Assembly (NCBI GenBank): GCA_001632435.1
Contig: KV423916.1
Location: forward strand, 310,001-374,000
Source of the DNA: Calocera cornea HHB12733
Taxonomy: Eukaryota; Basidiomycota; Dacrymycetes; Dacrymycetales; Dacrymycetaceae
Direction: 5' to 3'
DNA length: 64,000 nucleotides
In this document: positions 24,015-36,193 of the stretch, one piece after another
Layout: every line of letters begins with the position of its first letter
Position numbering within the stretch: the first letter of the stretch is position 1
Notes under the pieces: generated by a model
Databases searched by the model: none
What the model was told of the DNA's origin: nothing
What the model saw: only the letters and a program-made list of their open reading frames with translations
Made by a program: the position numbers and the translations under genes

Positions 24015-25987
24015 ATGCATCGCTTCTGGACCATACCCGAGCTCGTCGATATGGTTATCGAGCAATTGCACTGGCCTTTCTCTCGTACCAAATACTTTCC
24101 ACGGTCTCTCGCACGTTTGGCAAGAACCGCCCGACTGTTTCAAGAGCCAGTCCTTTCGCACCTATATAAGGAGATCGGGGGCATGGGATTGCATTCTCTG
24201 TTGAAGGTGATTCATCCTTCGTATGACATCACAATTGAGGTTCGTTCATAAGCTATGTCATTTCACCACGACAGAGAATGGTACAGGCGTCGCTCAACAA
24301 CCGGCTTGCTCGGTTTACTCTGTACGCTGAAAATGTCCGCCGCGTCATTCTAGACTACGCCGCCGACAACCCATCACATCCGGCTAGTCAAGTAATCACA
24401 GCATCTGCAATGGTCGAAACACGCTACCTGTTTCCAAACCTGCAAGAGATGGAAGTGTATCGCGTAAGGTCAAGTAGCTTACAGATTGTTCTGAAGCTTG
24501 TTGCTCCTACACTCACCCATGTGAGCCTGAACCCGCGGGGCTCATGGGGCGCATGTGGGGAAGGGACATACGGTTGGACGCCACAAGAGCATAGTCTCTG
24601 TCTTGCTGCCATTCTCCAGCGCATTGGAACCGCCAACTGCCGGCTTCGCTGTTTCAAACTCCGCGATTTCCCAGACGTTCAGACCCGCTATCAATACGAA
24701 CTCACCGACGTGATCTCCGTCTCTGGTTGACCGTACTTCGCATGGATGATATTTTTTTTCTGATAGATTGGATTTTCGCCCTTGTTCCCAGTCTCCCTTC
24801 ACTAATGGCTCTGACTGTGCACAAGGCATCGGCTTTCAAGCCTAATGAAGTGGCAAACTCTGCTCGATTGGCAAAGCTTGTCCATATCGAGACTGGATGC
24901 TTCACGAGCCTGAGGAGCATTGACGTCTCCGGAAGCTGTCAAAATGCTCTCGATCTACTCAGCACAATCGGTGGTCCTCTGGAGCTTGTCACCTTATCGC
25001 ACAGCACCATTCACGATATCAGCGAGATCGCGCAAATCGTACATACTGTCAGCAATTCTGTCACCTGCTTGAAGGGAATACTGTATCCCTGCATTGGGCT
25101 GGCTGTATTATGGTCGAAGCACTACCATCGGATCTGTCGATGCCCCGGGGCGGAGCGTCGTCCGACTGCTCTCCGCCATCGACTGAAGCATACAGAATCT
25201 CGATGTCGAGATGACGCCAGACCTCGAAGTGCCTATTCTCGCCAAGGTGGCTGAGTGTGTAGCGCAGTTCTCCGATAGCCTTGAGGAGTTCAAGCTGCTC
25301 GGTCCGTACTCCCAAAGCGGGGCACATCTGCCTCTACCGTGGGAGGTGTTCGAGCCGCTGCTGCATTGTCACAAGCTCGTGTCGCTCTCCATCTGCCTGC
25401 AATGGTGGGGCGATCTCTTCATCCAAGACGAGGACATCACCCGACTCGCACACGTCCTCCCCCAGCTCCGAACCCTCCGTATCTGGACCACCGTGTATCC
25501 TGAAGAAGACGCCTCTATCGAACGCTATCTGGACCTGAAACCCGCACCATTCAGTCTCTCCTGCCACTCAGCATTCGCCACTTCTTGTCCCAACATCCAA
25601 CTGATCAGCTTGACTGGCTTCGACGCGACTGGCAACCGCTTCATCCTGCCGGATGTGGATCCCAAACCCGTGTCGCAGCAAGTTGTCCATCTCGCACTTC
25701 GCGCCGCGCCCCTCAACTGGCCTCCATGTGTTGCCCTGTATCTCCAAACGCTCTTCCCAAATGCCGTGCTTCTTCCACGATACTCCGCTCTTGATGCGGG
25801 ATATTCGGAGAATAAACCTTTTGTGCCCGCCTGGGACCTTGTCGCAGCGCTCATGAGGTACCACCGAGCCGCAGTCTTGGTGGAGCAGGGGAAGGCTAGC
25901 GCAGAAGACGCGTTCGAGAAGAACGACGTCCCTCTTCGCGGAGGTTCGCGGCGAATGCGGATCGCCGATATGCCGCCTCTTGTATAA
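24015..25987 (+). pseudogene. Broken, chimeric F-box/LRR locus related to 17292
   Basis: Starts MHRFWTIPELVDMVIEQLHW, parallel to the gene at 17292, with intron 24240-24286 at the same place. After about 24725 the frame shifts (a TGA at 24728-24730 ends the first frame and homology continues in another). A second in-frame TGA lies at 25184-25186. Around 25080-25210 the homology restarts: the module LRSIDVSGSCQNALDLLSTI (first part) is echoed by SVDAPGRSVVRLLSAID (second part). The locus therefore looks like a fusion of the 5' part of one paralog with the 3' part of another. The last open part (25211-25987, 258 codons) is intact and could still be expressed alone. Confidence 0.7.
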
Positions 25988-26272
25988 GTAACGATCTAAC
26001 TTCTTACCATGGTCAAGGCAATTGCATAGCCTACTGTATCACTCGTCGCAATTGTCTGATTAGGCTGTATCAATCTACAAATACATGCTGTTTCTTGCAA
26101 CATATAGTACGTCTGCAGCTCGCCATTGGACGTATTCACGTAGTCGTAACAAACGGGGTCAAAGTGTCTATTGAGTTTTGAATCACCGACTTCTATCATT
26201 AAACGTGGTATTCAAAGATCGGTCTGATTGCTGCCTGACTAAAGTACAATGGGTTGTCATCACATCAACAGC

Positions 26273-28051
26273 CTAATGGTGCACGCCATTCACACCGTTC
26301 GTGCCGTTCGTGCCGTTCATGCCATTCACCTTCGCCTTCTGCTTCTCGGCGATCACTCCTTTCCAGTATGAGCCGTGAGGGTATTCGAACTCTGCAAAGG
26401 CGCTCTCCTTGAACTGAATCGAGTAGCCCTCGGCCGGGTTGGATGGGACGGTATACCGACCGTTCTTGTTGATCGAGCAGGGGTAGATGAAGTGCTCGTG
26501 CAGGTGGTCAACGTACTCGAGGACGTTTCGCTCCATGGAGCCGGAAACGGCGATATAGTCGATCAGCGAGAGGTGGATCACGTATTCGCAGAGACCGACA
26601 CCGCCAGCGTGTGGGCAAACGGGGACGCCAAACCTTAAACAGATCGTCAACTTCAATCATCTCAAACGGCCATCGGACAAACTTACTTGGCAGCCATAAG
26701 CAGTACTGAGAGGACCTCGGTCACACCGGCAAGGCGGCAAGAGTCGATCTGGCAAACATCGATGGCATTTGCCTGCAGGAGCTGCTTGAACACCATCCTG
26801 TTGTGCGCGTGCTCGCCAGTCGCAACGCCGATGCCGTATGGCTTGAGTGCCTTGCGAATCGTGGCATGGCCGAGGATATCGTCCGGAGCGGTGGGCTCCT
26901 CGATGAACCAAGGCTTCACCTCTGCCATCGCCTCGACATACTTGATGGCCTGTGGCACGTCCCACACCTGATTGGCATCGATCATGAACACACTACCTGT
27001 CGGGCCGGCGTTCTTCCCCACGATGGACTTGGGGTCGACCTTCTTTGTAGTATATTCCGGGTTGTCGATGATGCTGCGAATAATGCGCCCGCGGCGAAGG
27101 TCGCTCTCGAGGTTCAGGCCAACCTTCATCTTGAAGTGGTTGAAGCCCTGCTGGACAGCTTCCTTCGTTAGGTGCGCGACCTTGTCATCATCGTACCCCA
27201 GCCAGCCGGCGGAGGTTACGTATGCCGGGTAGCCGAGCTCGCGGACCTTGGCTTCGCGCTCCTTCTTGCCGGCCTCGCGCTCCTTGAGCATGGCCAGGGC
27301 CTCTTCTGGTGTGATCGCATCCGTGATGTAGCGGAACGCGGTCGAGCGCACGAGCTCTTCCTAGACACGCGTCGAATTATCAGCCAGGGTCCAGAGGGTC
27401 CGCAGATGAATAGAGAAGGCCGGAGGGCCGGGAAAGAGACCACGCACAGGCGTCATGTCCACCACGAGCTTCCAGAGAGGCTTGCTCCTGCTTCGCGCAT
27501 ACATGTCCCACAGCGCATTATCCACCGCCCCAGTAGCGATGTGGATAACGCCTTTCTCGGGCCCGATCCTGCGTGTCCGCGGCCTTGTCAGCGCACATCC
27601 CTCCACCGAGAAGCCCGGCGCGTCTCGCCGAGGAAGGGACGTACCAGCGAAGCTGAGGGTCGCCAAGCAACAAACTCCACGTCTTGCCCATGTCTGCAAA
27701 CAACTCCTCGGTATCTTTCCCTACTAGTCGCTGGGCGACAGCGGCGATGGCAGAGCACACAATGTCGTTCCCGCGCCCGATGGTAAAGGTCATTCCGTAG
27801 CCAGTCAGGTCGGGGTCGGACGTGTGCAAAGCAATATAGGCAGAGGAGTAGTCGCATTCCGTGTTCCTACAGATACGTTTGAATGCACTGCCAGGAGAGG
27901 CTCATGAGCAGCACGTACATGGCATCCGTGCCATCGCCGGTGAGCGATGTCGGAAAGCGGACATCTGGCAGGGTGCGGTCAGAGCTACTCCCAGCTTGCC
28001 GGGAACGTTCTGCTCACCATGGATGTCAAAGTGGGTGATCTTGGCCGGCAT
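26273..28051 (-). CDS. L-fuconate dehydratase (enolase superfamily, ENOSF1-like)
   Basis: Mandelate-racemase-type enolase superfamily enzyme. It removes water from L-fuconate (6-deoxy-L-galactonate) to give the 2-keto-3-deoxy acid in oxidative L-fucose/galactonate breakdown. Exons 28051-28018, 27964-27919, 27866-27645, 27568-27448, 27360-26687, 26633-26273; 485 aa. Visible: LTGYGMTFTIGRGND, the KxK base pair in FNHFKMKVG, metal ligands in FMIDANQVWD, WFIEEPT and GVATGEHAHNR, and catalytic His in VCPHAGGVGLCEY. A C-terminal low-complexity tail (NGMNGTNGTNG) extends it beyond the usual 440 or so. The 26634-26686 intron uses an AAG acceptor. Confidence 0.92.
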
Positions 28052-29396
28052 TGTAAGCTACAAAGGTCCCAGCAGAGCAGTTGTGAGGCAGAGTGTTTGC
28101 GTGGTTCATGTGCGCATCATAGGTGCTCCTTATAGCATGTCGTGTTCATGACGCCCTAGGCGGGCCGGGCGATCCGGAACAGCCACGGCATTGCCACTGC
28201 AGCTTTTCGTGCGCTGTAAACGAAGCGTACGGTGTGCATGTGCCCCGGCCCTGGGAGGAAGACAGACCGGGGAAACGCAAAGCCAGACGGCACTCGGGGA
28301 AACCTGCCGACTTACCGACCCCCCCGACGCCCGGGGCGCATGCTTCCGGTGGCTAGGCTGGACCCTGCGGAGGCATTACATTGAACGCCGTCGGTGCAAT
28401 GACCCCGCGATTACCACGCCCATGGGGGAAAGGGCCGAGCCTCCGAGGCCGGTCCATAGAAAATTCTCGGAACAGCGCCCTTTGACATTTGCGGTGTCGG
28501 GAGCTGGTACCGGGGGTGGAGCGATGCGCGCCGACATGTGCTGGGCCGTCATTGTCAAAGTCTTGCTGGCTCGGAACAATTGCCCCTCTTGGATGATGCC
28601 GCCAGAATGTGTAGGCGAAAGGCGGTCCCCGCAGACTTTGCCCCTTCGTGACGTAATGATAACCAAGTTTTTGTCGGAACAGCACTGGTCAACATGCTCA
28701 TCCACAGGTTTTTGTCAGGATCCACAGGTTTTTGTCAGGCGGGACCGAAAAACACTCGAAGGTTGTCAGGAATGATGCAGCATTTTCCACGTCCCTGAGA
28801 CAACGAGGATAAGGGGAGGGAGGATATACGATATGTCTTGTGGAATTTTGAGACGAGCCAGCCCAGAAGTTGGATGCGAGAGATCGCGGCGCCTGGTGAG
28901 GCACGCAGGGACCTTGTCCAGTCCAGGGAGCGAGCAGCTCGCGAGCAAGGGCTTTATACGACGCAAGCTCGACGTCGGTCAGGGATTCGTTTGGCGCTTA
29001 TTACGGATGACGCGCTATCATTGTCAGCACGGTGGTAGAGTGGGAAAGGAGGAGGGTAAGCGATCTAGCGGCCTTGGTGGTCACGAGAGACCGAGCGGAA
29101 TGGAGAATGCTGATAGTAAGTGCACTGTACGACATATATGGCTGCTTGTATTCAGTTTTATGGTAGAACGACGCCTTCCTCGTCGCTAGCCGCGAGGAGT
29201 GACCTGGCAGAAGAGGACGAGTGAAGCGCCCAAAGATTGGAAAAGCGGGAGCAGTTAGCTTACCTAATCCACCACTTTTCGAGTCGGCAAGATTGCAAGC
29301 CTGATGCGCTGAAACCGAGTCGCCTGCTCGATTCAGGTAGACGAGCGCTGGTCGTGGTCTTGAACGCGATACTTCTTGGATTATACTTGAAACATC
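28052..29396. other. Long intergenic region with a short tandem duplication
   Basis: 1.3 kb without a supportable gene. The 20-nt unit TCCACAGGTTTTTGTCAGGA is repeated twice in tandem at 28701-28739. This is the shared upstream region of the divergent dehydratase and RPC19 genes. Confidence 0.5.
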
Positions 29397-30047
29397 ATGG
29401 CCAACCCGCCTGACGATGGCTCACAGCGCTACATCCCAGACGGGCCGAAAATCTCCGTCGTACGGCCTTGTCCTCATTCCCAGGGATGGCGAGACTGACG
29501 CGCCCACAGCTACCTGGACATTCGGCAGACTACTCCCACGCCACGTTCTGCATCGAGGAGGAAGACCACACGCTCGGTAATGCGCTAAGGTGGATGATCA
29601 TGAAAAAGTGCGTTCTCAAGCTCAGGTTGGAGTATTGTTGCTGACTTCGTGGACAGTCCGAAGGTCGAGTTCTGTGGATACAGGTAAGCTTTGCTGAATC
29701 AACGACATGATCGTGTTCTGATGGGTGCTGCAGCATGCCGCATCCGTCAGAATACAAGATCAACCTCCGCATCCAGATGTATGGTACGCACCAATCCGCT
29801 CCTTCCCACCGTACGACGCTGACCCAGATCAGACAACCACTCCTCACTCGAAGCGCTTCAACAAGCCTTGAGTCAATTGGACGACCTCGCGGCAGCGATT
29901 GAAGAGAAGTACACCGCCTCGCTGGAAGCTGAGCAGTGGGAGCAGGGCGAGGACAAGGACCTGACGCTGGAGGGTGCGAAGCGGTATGCGGAAGAAGCGA
30001 AGCGGCGGAAAGAGAGGGAGTCGAGGGAGAGTGCGATGCAGCTTTGA
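29397..30047 (+). CDS. RPC19: RNA polymerase I and III subunit RPC19 (AC19)
   Basis: Shared assembly subunit of RNA polymerases I and III; it pairs with AC40, like the bacterial alpha dimer. Exons 29397-29459, 29510-29607, 29657-29683, 29734-29783, 29833-30047; 150 aa. The family signature is clear: FCIEEEDHTLGNALRWMIMK, NPKVEFCGYSMPHPSE, YKINLRIQMYDNHSSLEAL. The C-terminal tail is acidic/basic (EQWEQGEDKDLTLEGAKR), longer than the yeast tail. Five short exons with about 50 bp introns are typical for the organism. Confidence 0.95.
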
Positions 30048-30249
30048 GCTGCTAAGAGCATGTATGTGCAGTGTGACGTGAGAGTGTGACGCGTCGAGGG
30101 TGTAACTGTAAGAATATAATCTCGTGACTTGACCTTGCACGCGAACTGCTTCCCCTACCCCCCTGACTCCGCAGGCCTTGATGGACCTTGGACTGAATAC
30201 GACTGCTATATTTATGCTTGCACCGACGGCCCTTGGAACGTCGAGGAAG

Positions 30250-30746
30250 ATGGTGCAGGTCACCCTTGAAGCTGAAGGGTGAGCATGACATTCCGCTTGT
30301 TGGTGCATCGGCGTCAACTGGAACAGCAGGACTCCGCTGGACGAGTCGACGCGCTCCGCCTGGGAAGCTGTCGCCGCCGAAGTTCATGTTCGCCACAGGC
30401 ACAACCACATTTGGCCGCCCTGCTAACTTGGATCGAAATATGAATGCAGAGCGTCATCAGCCTTCTTGTCAGTTCCCACCAACAACTAGAGACCGACATC
30501 ACCTTGCTCCAAGGAGACGGGTATGACCTCAGGCTAGGTATATGCGCCCTGTTCAGCAACTCCCATGCCCGTTCTCAACTCTCAGCCACAGAATGCAAGC
30601 CTTGGACGTATGGCAAACGCTGGCGGTTCATGTGGGGCGACGAGGAGGTGCCGTCCGGCGAGAAGTGGGTGTTCACCTGGTGCCCCAAACCAACGAGTTC
30701 GCACACCGCCATGGAGGTCGACACTTGCACCAACCTTATTCTATGA
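30250..30746 (+). CDS. Possible small hypothetical gene
   Basis: Weakly supported. A short first exon (MVQVTLEAEG at about 30250) could splice at a GTGAGC donor to coding-like sequence around 30330-30430 (KLSPPKFMFATGTTTFGRP). A further frame at 30444-30746 contains an aromatic-rich run (WTYGKRWRFMWGDEEVPSGE) ending CTNLIL. I could not join them with confident splice sites and recognise no family. It lies between convergent RPC19 and OPT genes. Confidence 0.25.
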
Positions 30747-30830
30747 CATTTCCGTATTGTACATTATGTGCGTAGAAGTACAGTGCTTGTTGTGCTGATG
30801 TAGGGTATCTCCAATGAAGATTGCCATGCT

Positions 30831-33800
30831 CTAGTTGACGAAACAGCGCTCGATGCTGGAGGCATCATTTCCCCACCAGTGAGGCATCTTGAATTTGTGG
30901 AAGACGGACGTAAGGAGGAACATGAACAGCATGTTGAGGTTGAAGCTGGATATCAAGTCAGCCTCCGCAAGGTTGTCTGAGGTGGATGAGCGTACCCAGC
31001 ATCGCTCGCTGCGCCGAACATGTATGCAAACGGCTTCCAGATGTCATCGTGGTGGAAGCGGAATAACCAGAATCTGGCGACTACATGAATGTCAGCTTCG
31101 TCGCTATGACATGCAGGCGCATATACGTACTGAAACCGAGGATGATGGATGTCAGTGGCCCTGTGGAGATGTATCCACGGAAATGACCCATGGACGAGAA
31201 CAAGATGGTCGAGTTCCAGAGATGAAACTTGCGCTTCGGGAAACGCTTGTGCAGGTAGAAGACCAGGAAGGGTGCCGCAGCACCTAAGATGAAGCCAAGA
31301 GGTAGAGGCGCGTAGGCAGGGTGTCTGAACAGGCGAGCCGGGCCCACCAGACCATACTGTACGGCGGCGGAGTTGTATGCATTTGGTGTTTGTCCAGTCC
31401 ACTGATTGAGGGGATCCTTCTCCTTGCCAGTCAAATAGTCCATCTTGGTATCCAGGATCCAGCGAATGGTGATGTAGCTGCCGAGTCCGTTAGATCAAGC
31501 GCATGCACAGACAGCGGGAAATCTCACTTGACAGGAATTCCAATAATAGAGCCCCATATCTGTGAGAAGAACACGTCGCGAGGGGGAATATGCAGATAGT
31601 GGCCGATCTTCTGATCCTCTAAAATGGTCGCAGCCCGATACCAGCACTGGCCTGATACAGTTCGGTACACCAAACTCGCGAGAGGATGCTTGGAAGGAGC
31701 CATGTAGCCGAATATGAGTTCGTTCAAGATACCAACATGGACACCAAACCCTGAAGTACATTGTTAGCATCTACCACTCGCCACAGACTGAGTTGACTTA
31801 CCAGACACAGCATATACAAATCCCATGGGAAGCAGGAATGTTGCTCCGATTATCAGTGCGATAATGTAGGTCCACCAGGGCAGATAGAGCTCGCCCTTCA
31901 AGACCAGGAGGAAGTTGATGGTGAATGAGATTACGAAGAGGATGATGTACCACCTGGGGACATCCAGTCAACAAACAGCGCACTCGCCAACATGCACTCT
32001 ACTCACTTCAGCGGCACCTCCTTGTACGTCTTCATAATCCAGTTCAGTTTGTCGTTGTAGACGATCTTCTTTCCGCCGCCAAACTGTCCCTTCAGCACCT
32101 TCCAAACGTCGTCGCCATGAAATAGGCCAAGCCAGACAAGCGCCGAGGTATACGACGCATATTGGAAGAACAAGCCCCACATGTACTGCGGACCAGCTCG
32201 GACCATGCCGATCTCCTCGAACGCAGTCGCGTTGAACTCCGCCGTCGGTGTCACTGGACGGGTCGTCAGTACGGGTCGAGAAGCTTTCATCTGCATAGTA
32301 TTAACGCACTGATTTTATGAAAAGGATAGTGGGTGCCATTCTCAGTAAACAGCTTGTTCGACATGACATCGAAGGTATCCCCCCCCCCTGAGCTCCACAT
32401 TAGTTTGATATCCTCATTGTACCGAGAAGGACGTACACATGTGACCAAACTTCGCGATTGGAATAAGTACCCAGCAGCTGTGATCACGATCAGCGGATTC
32501 ACACATCGCGTATGAGTTGAACTCACTTGATCATGAATGCGATGAAGATGATCACTTGCACATACCATGGCTGGGTGATGACGAGCGAGGTGACGTTACT
32601 CCAGTCCAAAGTAAAGTTGAGGAAGCCCATTCCGCCAATGCCGCTGCCAATGAACTTGACAGCAGCGCTGCGCGGAGCAAACCAGCAGAACAGCGCTAAA
32701 CTCGACAGCATCGGGAAGGCAAACTCGGGCAAGAACTGCCAGACGAAGATGGCAAGGAACACAACCCAGAAGACCTTCATCTGTATCGAGCGAAGCTTTG
32801 CTGCTTCACGCTGTTGAAAGAAACCAGGAGGCGGGGATGGCGATGGCGATGCTGCGGTTATAGGAGATGCAGCCGGCGATGGGGTGCCGACCGTGAACTT
32901 TGCCCGACCGGGTGTGTTACCGCGGAATCTCGCTGTGACCGGTGTATGGTGCCTTGAGACAGGAGCGCTGACGACGGTGGGCGTCTTCGGCAGCTGCATC
33001 TTAGCCCGCGAACCTCGCAGCGCCTTGAAGACGGCAACTTGCTGCAGTGCAGTTGGCCAGGGGATCTCGGGGTTGTAGACGAGGAAGTTGCGAGCGAATG
33101 CAGCGTAGGAGAAGCCAGTCCACATCGATGCCCACATGAACAGGATGGCGTACATCGGATTCATGGACTCCTCGTAGAAGATCTCCTTGACGGAGACAAG
33201 GATCTCGCCCTGTTCATAACTCAGTATTTGGGCCTTTGACTGAGGAAGTCCACTCACCATGTTCGAGTGTGCGCCAGCACCAGCGGTCAACACGATCAAC
33301 ACATGCTCCTTCATGCCGAAAGGGCCTGGGTTCAGACTCAAGGTCCATGGCCCAACACGCAAGCTCCAGTCCGGCAGAAGCTGCTCCCACCATCGCCCGA
33401 AGTAATGAGAGGCGATCGCGACAATGAAGGTCGAGAACGGCGCGTGTGTTGTACGGAACCAGCCCATCTGGGATAGGAATGCGCCCATGATGACGAAGAA
33501 GGATGATAGGATGAAGTATCTGGTGGACACTTGTCAGCTTCTGACTGCGACGGTCGAATGGTAACACGCACCGGAAGGTCATAGTGGGCTCGTTGGGGTC
33601 ATCGTCCATGTCCACAACCTCTCGCACGGCCTTCGGCAACTCCGTATATCGATCCTCATCGTCTGCGTCCTCATTCTTCTCCTCGGCCCCATCCTCTACA
33701 AACCGTCCTTGTCTTGTGGCGGATGCTATCAACGGCGTGTCCAACCCCTCATCTCCATCGTCAGACAGCTGACCCTGCTTCTCCTTGAAGATGTCGTCTC

Positions 33801-33954
33801 GTAGCGTGGAGGACGAAAAGAGCTCAATCGAAGGTCTCGATGGCATTCCCATGCCGTAGGAGGGCGAGCGGGCATGTCCATGGTCTTCTTCATTCCGTAA
33901 TGGGGCGTACGTCGCGCTTGTTGGCGTGTTGAGGATGCCGAGGCCGAAGGACAT
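30831..33954 (-). CDS. OPT-family oligopeptide transporter
   Basis: Polytopic proton-coupled oligopeptide transporter of the OPT family, expected in the plasma membrane. Eleven exons: 33954-33572, 33519-33258, 33209-32527, 32477-32437, 32387-32310, 32253-32007, 31953-31802, 31750-31528, 31477-31131, 31080-30996, 30945-30831; 871 aa with all phases closing. An acidic cytosolic N-terminus (about 125 aa) leads to many membrane helices and OPT signatures: FRTTHAPFSTFIVAIASHYF, SLNPGPFGMKEHVLIVLTAG, GFVYAVSGFGVHVGILNELI, MAPSKHPLASLVYRT, HFRGYISTGPLTSIILGF. A Ser/Pro-rich cytosolic loop (VGTPSPAASPITAASPSPSP) is probably lineage-specific. The intron at 33210-33257 is 48 nt without a stop, so retention would add 16 residues in frame. 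Confidence 0.93.
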
Positions 33955-34555
33955 GGTGCGAGTGAGCCTCGCAAAGTGTTAAAGGTCGGAGCCCGGCTGG
34001 ATAGCACGCTGTTTATGGGTATAACCAGTATAGCAGAAGAGTCCAGCTCGGGATGGAGGGGATTACGATATGGAAATACTGGCTCGCCATAACATATGAT
34101 ATGTACCAGTGGTCGAAACGGGAGACGCGACCCCTGCGCGGATAAGGCGGTGCGCCATGAAACGCGCTCGATGAAGGCGCCTGGACGCGTCGCCATGCAT
34201 TGCATTTGACAACAGCCTGCACTCGGCCATTGAAGGGTCGAGATGCGCTCAAATTCGATTGTATTGGAATGGAGAAAGCTTCGTCGATGGTGATTGTGAT
34301 GTTATAGGAACCGGGCGTTGCTGGCGTGCCCTTGTCAACATTGGGAGCTGCTCAGCGACACGCGCGCTTCACCGGCGGCCCGCGCTTTAGAGATGCGAGT
34401 CGTGTTACATCACTCGACTAGATCTTATCTATTCAAATAAGCCAATCGTGAGAAATTGTAGAAGTTCAAAGTGCTGTCTATGTCTGACCGGATATCTCCA
34501 TAGGTGACACGCTCCGCGCTAAGCGGGGGTCATAATCGGAGCCATCGCTGAGCCA
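33955..34555. other. Intergenic region
   Basis: Shared upstream region of the OPT transporter (minus) and the F-box pseudogene (plus). No further feature seen. Confidence 0.5.
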
Positions 34556-35812
34556 ATGAACTCGGAGAGGCCAGCGAACGCATTGGACCACTCTCCGACA
34601 GAGCGTCGACGGGCACCTGCGGATGACCAACTCTCGATACGATTACCTATAGCTCGTCTCACGGATGAGCTATTGATGGTAATGTTTGAGCATGGCTCGG
34701 AGGACGTGAACCAATCATCCTGGGCGTGGACCTTGTTGCAAGTGTCTTCGCGCTGGCGTCGGATAGCCCAACGGACCCCTCGACTGTGGATGAACATCAC
34801 GATTGCACTTCCATCCGACACACCCGATCGAACTCAATTTCTTCACAACGGTCTTCAAGTGGTCGGGCTCATTACCCTTAACGGTACGGACTACCATCAT
34901 AAGTGACATCTCATCGGCAGATCGGCTGGCGATGACTGAGATTCTTGATTCCCTGGCACTCCGGGCCCGATATTTCGTCCTATCCGTGGAGCCTCCGGTG
35001 CTCATGTTTATTCTACCCAAGCTCTTCTCCAAGAGCTTGCTTTGTCTTACTTTGAATGGTTTGATGATCTCCGATACACCGGCCCGGGTAGAAGATCTCT
35101 GCAACGCATTATCGCCTTGTGAATCCCTGCGCACTTTGACGATCTCCGGCTGGCATATGGTAGGCACTATGGGCATAAACGCTACGGGCATATACCTTCT
35201 TCTCGGAGCGAATGCTACTGCGCACCGGCGTCATCTGAGGCTTCCAAGCCTCAAAAATTGAGCTTGGTCGGGCGGGCTGCTCATGTCGTCTGCCCGGTCC
35301 TCGACTGCCAGCCGAGATAGCTCGAGTCCAACGGATCCTCCATGTCGGTGATGTTCCTCCATCGCATATCGCATTGGATGTCTCAACTGCGCTCTGTTTC
35401 CCTCGGCTGGTTGCCCGATCAGAATTCAACTGCGCTCCAAGATTCCAATGCGTCCGTTAACATCATCAGACTTCTGCAGCACATGCCCCTGCTCGAAGAA
35501 ATATCAATCCATTGTGTGGCATTACTCGCGTCTGCCCCAGATCCAGATGCACCTCCGACTCCGCCTCGCCTGAAGAAGATCGCGCTCGATCGCTGTACCG
35601 ACATATGGGGCCTCCGGGACCTCATCAAGGCGCTGAACACCGAAGACGTCAAGGAGCACCTGGCCGCGGACATCACCTTCCGTCCCAGCTCTGCGTGGCC
35701 CGTCTTGCGTCCAATTAGCCAATTGACGGATTGGCTGCGGCCTCGAGTGCTTAGATTCGGCTCCAAAGTTATGTACGTTGGCTTCCCATTCGGTTTTGGG
35801 ATTGGCAATTGA
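34556..35812 (+). pseudogene. F-box protein pseudogene
   Basis: The N-terminus contains a good F-box (LPIARLTDELLMVMFEHG, then WTLLQVSSRWRRIAQRTPRLW). Homology to the family then changes frame three ways. There is a one-base gain in the TTT at about 34841, where the frame passes from RTQ to FFTTVFKWSG. There is a one-base loss near 35258 (LPSLKN, then LSLVGRAAHVVCPVLD in another frame). An in-frame TAG lies near 35317. The final 157 codons (35342-35812) are open. The homopolymer-associated shift could be a sequencing error, but the separate stop makes a pseudogene likely. Confidence 0.7.
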
Positions 35813-36193
35813 CCGTTCTTTTAGTGTGTGATGGTGTAACCCGGCCGTCTACTGGTCAGTGTCGCTCACAATGATCACTCCCGAGCATTGTCTTGGTAGT
35901 GTAGCAGATAGATCTGTCGCTCCTATCGCAATCAGACATGCAAGTCATGTGCAATGTAATCAATTGTGGAACAACAGCGCATGATGTAAGTTACAAGCAA
36001 AGTGAGTATGTCATAGATCCGCGTGTGGATCGTGGTACGGGTTGTATGATAGAGTTACAATAACCAAGGAATTTGAGCCCCTATAATCCCCTCCTTCCTA
36101 CCTAAAGAAACGAGTCCGTTCATCCGTTGAGCGCAAGCGCAGGGTTGATCGCGAGGTCGAGGTCGTCGAGGCAGGGCCGGGTGGTTGGGCCTG
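35813..36193. other. Intergenic region, 3' side of PEP carboxykinase
   Basis: Convergent 3' flanks. No feature seen. Confidence 0.5.

Noticed and set aside
24240..24274. 35-nt intron in the chimeric F-box locus
   Set aside because: The acceptor at 24286 gives 47 nt and aligns the protein exactly with the related gene at 17292.
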